8,525 nucleotides of DNA from positions 1 to 8,525 of the forward strand of contig CAKQNH010000154.1 of NCBI GenBank assembly GCA_934255105.1, in the 5' to 3' direction. Each line of letters begins with the position of its first letter. The first letter of the stretch is position 1. Source of the DNA: an uncultured Pirellulaceae bacterium (GTDB lineage Bacteria > Planctomycetota > Planctomycetia > Pirellulales > Pirellulaceae). Below the pieces are notes generated by a model. It saw only the letters and a program-made list of their open reading frames with translations, did not search any database and was not told the origin of the DNA. A program made the position numbers and the translations under genes. Shown in pieces: positions 5,191 to 8,525 of this stretch.

Positions 5191-6450
5191 TCATGGTCGG
5201 CGAGTAGTAGTATCGCCGGTGTTGTTCCATTTGATTTTCGCAATGTGGATGCTGTTGTCAGCACCGTACTCGTTGTCCACGGGAATGACTCCTCGCGCCT
5301 GCATCCATTCGGCCGCGATGACCCACGTTTCATTAGGTGCGACGTGCGCGACGCCGAAATTGCCGAGTCGCGCACCGCGCTCGGGTACCAGAATTTGTTC
5401 GGTCGCTCGAATCACATGCAGTTTCTCGGGATCGACTTGAGCGATGAACAAGGGGGCGCGATGCCGAAAGACGTGGTCGTTGTTCGCCCCTTTGCGAGTG
5501 TACACAAGGTATAGCCCCTGGGGATGCGAGACCCAGTGCTGCTGCGTGTTGTAGTTCCCCAGGTCGCTGCCGTCGTCGAACGTCCATTGCCGCGGCGCGT
5601 CATAGTTCAGCCCATCGGAGCTGGTGGCAACATAACCATGATCGTCGTTGCGAAGCGTCAGAAAGTAACGCTCGCCAAACTTGGTGACGGACGGTTCGAC
5701 GAGTCCGCGTTTTACATCGAGCGTTAGTTCGGTACCGTGTTTGACGTAGGTAAGCTGGCTGCCATCGAAGCGACATAGACAGACCGTGACGGAATGCAGC
5801 GTGGTCTCGGGATCCTTGAAGTACACCGGCAGCAGGATGTTCCCATCGGGCAGATCGTAACGCTGAACGCTTCCCGCGCCACAATTCTCAAACCTCACTT
5901 CGTCCGGCATCTTCATCATCTTGGGCTCACCCCAAGTATTGGCTAGCGGATCGTAGACGGAATAGGCTGTCCAGCGCGGGCGAACTCCCATGACTCGGTT
6001 GTCAAAATAGCGCACCGTGTGCCCGACCCCCAGCAGCTTGCCGGAGGCCTGGTGCCAGGCCGGAGTGAAGTCGCTAACCGCTTCTTCGGTATGTTCATCG
6101 ATCTTCCAGCGTTCAAATCCTGGCTGCGGTGTCAGCGGCGACCAGGTCTTCCCCAGATCGCGACTAAACGATGAATTCAATGCGTAGAATACGTCCGAAC
6201 CTGTGAGCATCAACGGCTGAGTCGTCAGCACGACCGTCGGAGGTACCGTTTCATCGTGGGAAGGAATCGCTCCCGCCCTGGCGTGAACCCAGCACGTCGT
6301 GCCGTCATAGCCGCTCGTCATTACAGTTCGTTCGATGCTGAAGGCTGCCGGGAGGGCGGCTTTGTCTTTGTCTTCAGCATGAGCGATCGTCGCGAATAGG
6401 CTCAGCGCGATCGCAGCGGAGATGAGGGAGGGTGGTGTGTTGTACGTCAT
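5191..6450 (-). CDS. Secreted sialidase-fold (BNR/Asp-box) protein
   Basis: The product has 419 residues from ATG 6450, preceded by AAGGAA with 5-nt spacing; an in-frame GTG at 6483 would only add 11 residues before the signal peptide. Residues 1-25 are a signal peptide (ISAAIALSLFATIAHA, cleaved near AHA-ED). One clear Asp-box, SRDLGKTW, is at 96-103, and weaker blade repeats recur, for example VYDPLANTWGEP at 166-176 and ATSSDGLNYDAP at 275-286. The segment VEPSVTKFGERYFLTLRND (251-269) resembles the sialidase region carrying a catalytic Glu and a triad Arg. The family is a five- or six-bladed propeller that includes GH33 sialidases and many related exported hydrolases. A sialidase activity is plausible but not shown: the N-terminal Arg motif (FRIP) is not seen. 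It probably acts on glycans outside the cytoplasm. It stands alone on its strand, divergent from the VWA gene. Confidence 0.75.
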   Translation of the reverse strand: MTYNTPPSLISAAIALSLFATIAHAEDKDKAALPAAFSIERTVMTSGYDGTTCWVHARAGAIPSHDETVPPTVVLTTQPLMLTGSDVFYALNSSFSRDLGKTWSPLTPQPGFERWKIDEHTEEAVSDFTPAWHQASGKLLGVGHTVRYFDNRVMGVRPRWTAYSVYDPLANTWGEPKMMKMPDEVRFENCGAGSVQRYDLPDGNILLPVYFKDPETTLHSVTVCLCRFDGSQLTYVKHGTELTLDVKRGLVEPSVTKFGERYFLTLRNDDHGYVATSSDGLNYDAPRQWTFDDGSDLGNYNTQQHWVSHPQGLYLVYTRKGANNDHVFRHRAPLFIAQVDPEKLHVIRATEQILVPERGARLGNFGVAHVAPNETWVIAAEWMQARGVIPVDNEYGADNSIHIAKIKWNNTGDTTTRRP

Positions 6451-6455
6451 GTTGG

Positions 6456-6461
6456 TTCCTT
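6456..6461 (-). promoter_or_regulatory. Shine-Dalgarno of the sialidase-fold gene
   Basis: On the minus strand AAGGAA is followed by 5 nt (CCAAC) and ATG 6450. It decides for this start over the GTG at 6483. Confidence 0.7.
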
Positions 6462-6606
6462 GTGTTGATTCGCAACTGCTCACGTGTATGTCAGATGGTC
6501 GCTGAACGGTTGCTTGGGGGTTCGAGTATACGCTGAGGCGAGCGAGGTGTCATGCTGGAAGAGCTGGGTTGAGGGTTGATGAGAGAGGAGGTGTGGGAGG
6601 AGGGAG

Positions 6607-6667
6607 AGCAATGATCGCGGAGCGATCAACGACAGAAAGCAATGATCGCGGAGCGATCAACGACAGA
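6607..6667. repeat. Two identical 30-bp repeats, each with a perfect palindrome
   Basis: A 30-bp sequence starting AGCAATGATCGCGGAGCG is identical at 6607-6636 and 6638-6667 (period 31). Each holds TGATCGC-GGA-GCGATCA, a 7-bp perfect inverted repeat (6612-6628 and 6643-6659). The period of about three helical turns would place both copies on the same DNA face. They lie 19 bp upstream of the promoter candidate. Either a paired operator or a duplicated extragenic palindrome fits. Confidence 0.88.
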
Positions 6668-6685
6668 GTTTCTTTTTCATTTTCG

Positions 6686-6714
6686 GGAATAGTCTGAGGA
6701 GGGCGCGCGTCTAA
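6686..6714 (+). promoter_or_regulatory. Possible ECF-sigma-type promoter for the VWA gene
   Basis: GGAATAG at 6686-6692 and GTCTAA at 6709-6714 are spaced by 16 nt, like the GGAACTT-N16-TCTRA layout of sigma-E-type promoters. The -35 matches only its GGAA core. It would give a leader of about 47 nt. Found by eye; low certainty. Confidence 0.3.
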
Positions 6715-6754
6715 TGAGATAGAGTCCATCACTCGTCGCTACCTGGTCACTGCT

Positions 6755-6760
6755 TAGGAG
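6755..6760 (+). promoter_or_regulatory. Shine-Dalgarno of the VWA lipoprotein gene
   Basis: TAGGAG lies 7 nt before ATG 6768 and supports that start, which also opens directly into a lipoprotein signal peptide. Confidence 0.7.
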
Positions 6761-6767
6761 CCCTATC

Positions 6768-8387
6768 ATGGCCCGTCTTTCGCGCTCAGCCTCTCTCTTC
6801 ATTGAGCCCAAGCTAATTCTCTTGGCACTACTGGCGACCTCCGGCTGCGGTCGCGTGCAGACAGGGCACGAGGCTGTTGGGAGAGTCGATTCGGCTCAAG
6901 CGGCACGGTTTGAGCCGAGCCAAAGTGCGGCGGTGGATTCCAATGTGGATTTTAATACCGAAGAGTATGCGGCGATCGAAGAGAATCCATTTATAAAGGC
7001 GATTGCCGAACCTCAGTCCACTTTCTCCATCGATGTCGATACGGCTTCGTATGCCAACGTGCGACGCATGCTGCGGCAAGGTCAGGTGCCACCTGCCGGC
7101 GCAGTGCGCATCGAAGAGTTGATCAACTACTTCCACTACGATTACCCCGCTCCCAGTGGCGATCATCCGTTTAGCGTGACCACGGAATTGGCTGCGTGCC
7201 CATGGCAGACTGAACATCAACTGCTGCGAGTGGGACTCAAGGGGCAAGCCATCGAACAGGCCGAACGACCAGCCTGCAATCTGGTGTTTTTGCTGGATGT
7301 ATCCGGTTCCATGCTCGACGAGAACAAGCTACCACTTGTCAAATCGGCGCTGCAGCTACTCACGGCTGAACTGCGCACGGACGACCGAGTGGCAATCGTC
7401 GTCTATGCGGGCGCATCGGGTCTGGTCCTCGATTCCACGCCGGCCCGCGAACGATCGAAGATACTGACCTCTATCGACAGCCTATCAGCCGGCGGTTCGA
7501 CCAATGGTGGCGAGGGGATCGAGCTGGCGTACCGTGTCGCCAGAGAGCACCAAGTCGCTGGCGGGATCAACCGCGTCATCCTCTGCACCGACGGTGATTT
7601 TAATGTCGGCACGACCAGCGATAGCGCTTTGGTGAAATTGATCCAAGATCAAGCTCGCTCCGATATCTTTCTGACCGTACTCGGCTTCGGCGACGGCAAT
7701 CTAAAGGATTCGAAGATGGAACTTTTGGCCGATAAAGGAAATGGCAATTACGCCTACATCGATTCGATACTCGAAGCCCGCAAGGTGCTGGTTGAACAAG
7801 TCGGTGGTACGCTGATGACGATCGCCAAGGATGTCAAAATCCAAGTGGATTTCAATCCGCATTACGTTCAGTCCTATCGATTGTTGGGCTACGAAAACCG
7901 TCTACTTGAAAACCAAGACTTTCGCGACGACAGCAAGGATGCTGGTGAGATCGGTGCCGGGCACACCGTCACCGCTTTTTATGAATTGGTCCCCGCCGGT
8001 TCTTCGGATACTCTGCCCGAGTCGCGACCGAGCGAATTCGTGCAACCCAAGTTGATTGCTATCAATGACTCCAGCGACATGCTGACCGTCAACTTGCGCT
8101 ACAAGCTGCCCAAGAGTTCAGAGAGCAGCGAGTTTCAAACGCGAGTCTCGCCGACCAGCCTGACAATTGATCCATCGCAAGACTTTCAATTCGCGTCTGC
8201 CGTCGTGGGCTATGGCATGCTACTGCGACACAGCCCGCACGCAGGTCGCGTAGACTGGGATTGGGTTATCGAGGCTGCTCAGAAAAGCAGCGGTTCCGAT
8301 ACCAGCGGCCTGCGCGAGGAGTTTGTGCAGCTTGCCAAAACGGCCAGACGACTGTGCGATGAGCGGGCGAGCGACGAGAAGCAGTAG
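6768..8387 (+). CDS. YfbK-like von Willebrand factor A domain lipoprotein
   Basis: The product is 539 residues, close to the roughly 575 of E. coli YfbK. Residues 1-26 are a lipoprotein signal with hydrophobic LILLALLATSG before Cys27 (LATSGC; Thr at -3 is not ideal), so it is probably membrane-anchored and exposed outside the cytoplasm. Residues about 70-165 form the family's N-terminal domain (ENPFIKA, then FSIDVDTASYANVRRML and VRIEELINYFHYDYP). The VWA domain spans about 170-345 with a complete metal-ion-dependent adhesion site: DVSGS (Asp177, Ser179, Ser181), Thr245 in GGSTNGGEG and Asp275 in CTDGDFN. The C-terminal part, about 345-535, matches the DUF3520 region (GGTLMTIAKDVKIQVDFNP, later FASAVVGYGMLLRHS). 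VWA proteins bind protein partners through metal; the partner here is unknown. Planctomycetes carry several paralogues. It is preceded by a repeat pair and a possible ECF promoter; nothing follows within 138 bp. Confidence 0.93.
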   Translation: MARLSRSASLFIEPKLILLALLATSGCGRVQTGHEAVGRVDSAQAARFEPSQSAAVDSNVDFNTEEYAAIEENPFIKAIAEPQSTFSIDVDTASYANVRRMLRQGQVPPAGAVRIEELINYFHYDYPAPSGDHPFSVTTELAACPWQTEHQLLRVGLKGQAIEQAERPACNLVFLLDVSGSMLDENKLPLVKSALQLLTAELRTDDRVAIVVYAGASGLVLDSTPARERSKILTSIDSLSAGGSTNGGEGIELAYRVAREHQVAGGINRVILCTDGDFNVGTTSDSALVKLIQDQARSDIFLTVLGFGDGNLKDSKMELLADKGNGNYAYIDSILEARKVLVEQVGGTLMTIAKDVKIQVDFNPHYVQSYRLLGYENRLLENQDFRDDSKDAGEIGAGHTVTAFYELVPAGSSDTLPESRPSEFVQPKLIAINDSSDMLTVNLRYKLPKSSESSEFQTRVSPTSLTIDPSQDFQFASAVVGYGMLLRHSPHAGRVDWDWVIEAAQKSSGSDTSGLREEFVQLAKTARRLCDERASDEKQ

Positions 8388-8525
8388 GGGTCGCAAGACG
8401 AATTGCTGTCGTGTCTGGCTCTCCTCTAATTCAGACAGGAAAATAGACACTTCTCGCTGAACGCCACCATATTCGTCGAGCTAAATCAGCAGCACGCTCA
8501 CCTTTGCTTGCATTTTCGCACTCCT

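Larger units (their letters stand above)
6451..6767. other. Divergent spacer with regulatory-looking repeats
   Basis: The 317 bp separate the leftward sialidase-fold gene from the rightward VWA gene. From 6568 to 6608 the plus strand is a purine-rich tract, then come two copies of a palindrome-bearing repeat, then a possible ECF-type promoter. A leftward 60-residue open frame at 6550-6732 is made partly of the repeats and is not credible. Confidence 0.6.

Noticed and set aside
8412..8437. TGTCTG/CAGACA inverted repeat after the VWA gene as a terminator
   Set aside because: The stem is only 6 bp with a 14-nt loop and no T run follows on the plus strand.
1..8525. tRNA or rRNA genes, insertion sequence or phage genes
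   Set aside because: No T-loop-like GGTTCGANTCC context, no transposase or integrase motif and no terminal repeats with target duplication were seen on either strand.

Overview
The window looks like the chromosome of a planctomycete, most likely a Pirellulaceae (Rhodopirellula-like) bacterium. Four things suggest this: a secreted arylsulfatase A-type sulfatase, a secreted sialidase-fold protein, a YfbK-type von Willebrand factor A lipoprotein, and GC-rich intergenic spacers full of small palindromes and short tandem repeats. The taxonomic call is inference from gene content and style; no rRNA or marker gene is present.

Layout. (1) 1-635, minus: N-terminal 211 residues of a secreted sulfatase, cut by the window edge. 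(2) 636-1027: spacer with a purine/G-rich tract, six 14-bp tandem repeats, a run of small hairpins and a 27-bp direct repeat. (3) 1028-2467, minus: a fusion of two glycosyltransferase-type domains (TIGR04282-like then TIGR04283-like) with a pentapeptide-repeat insertion near the junction. (4) 2468-2920: divergent spacer. (5) 2921-4818, plus: a two-gene unit of pterin-4a-carbinolamine dehydratase and an oxygen-dependent protoporphyrinogen/coproporphyrinogen oxidase, joined by a 4-nt GTGA stop/start overlap. (6) 4819-5190: convergent spacer with a terminator-like hairpin and a large imperfect palindrome. (7) 5191-6450, minus: secreted sialidase-fold protein. (8) 6451-6767: divergent spacer with a 31-bp-period direct repeat of a palindrome and a possible ECF-type promoter. 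(9) 6768-8387, plus: VWA lipoprotein. (10) 8388-8525: no gene seen.

How the genes relate. Only the dehydratase/oxidase pair is clearly an operon. The sulfatase and the sialidase-like protein both fit the polysaccharide-degrading lifestyle of planctomycetes, but they are in separate transcription units. The glycosyltransferase fusion probably acts in a cell-envelope or secondary glycosylation pathway that cannot be named from here.

I do not see a clear new multi-gene system such as defence, CRISPR, BGC or mobile element. The most interesting signal is repeat-based. A G-rich unit close to CGAGTGGGGCGG occurs as a 14-bp tandem array between genes and, in a 15-bp frame-preserving form, inside the oxidase gene. 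A second 15-bp repeat array sits inside the glycosyltransferase fusion.
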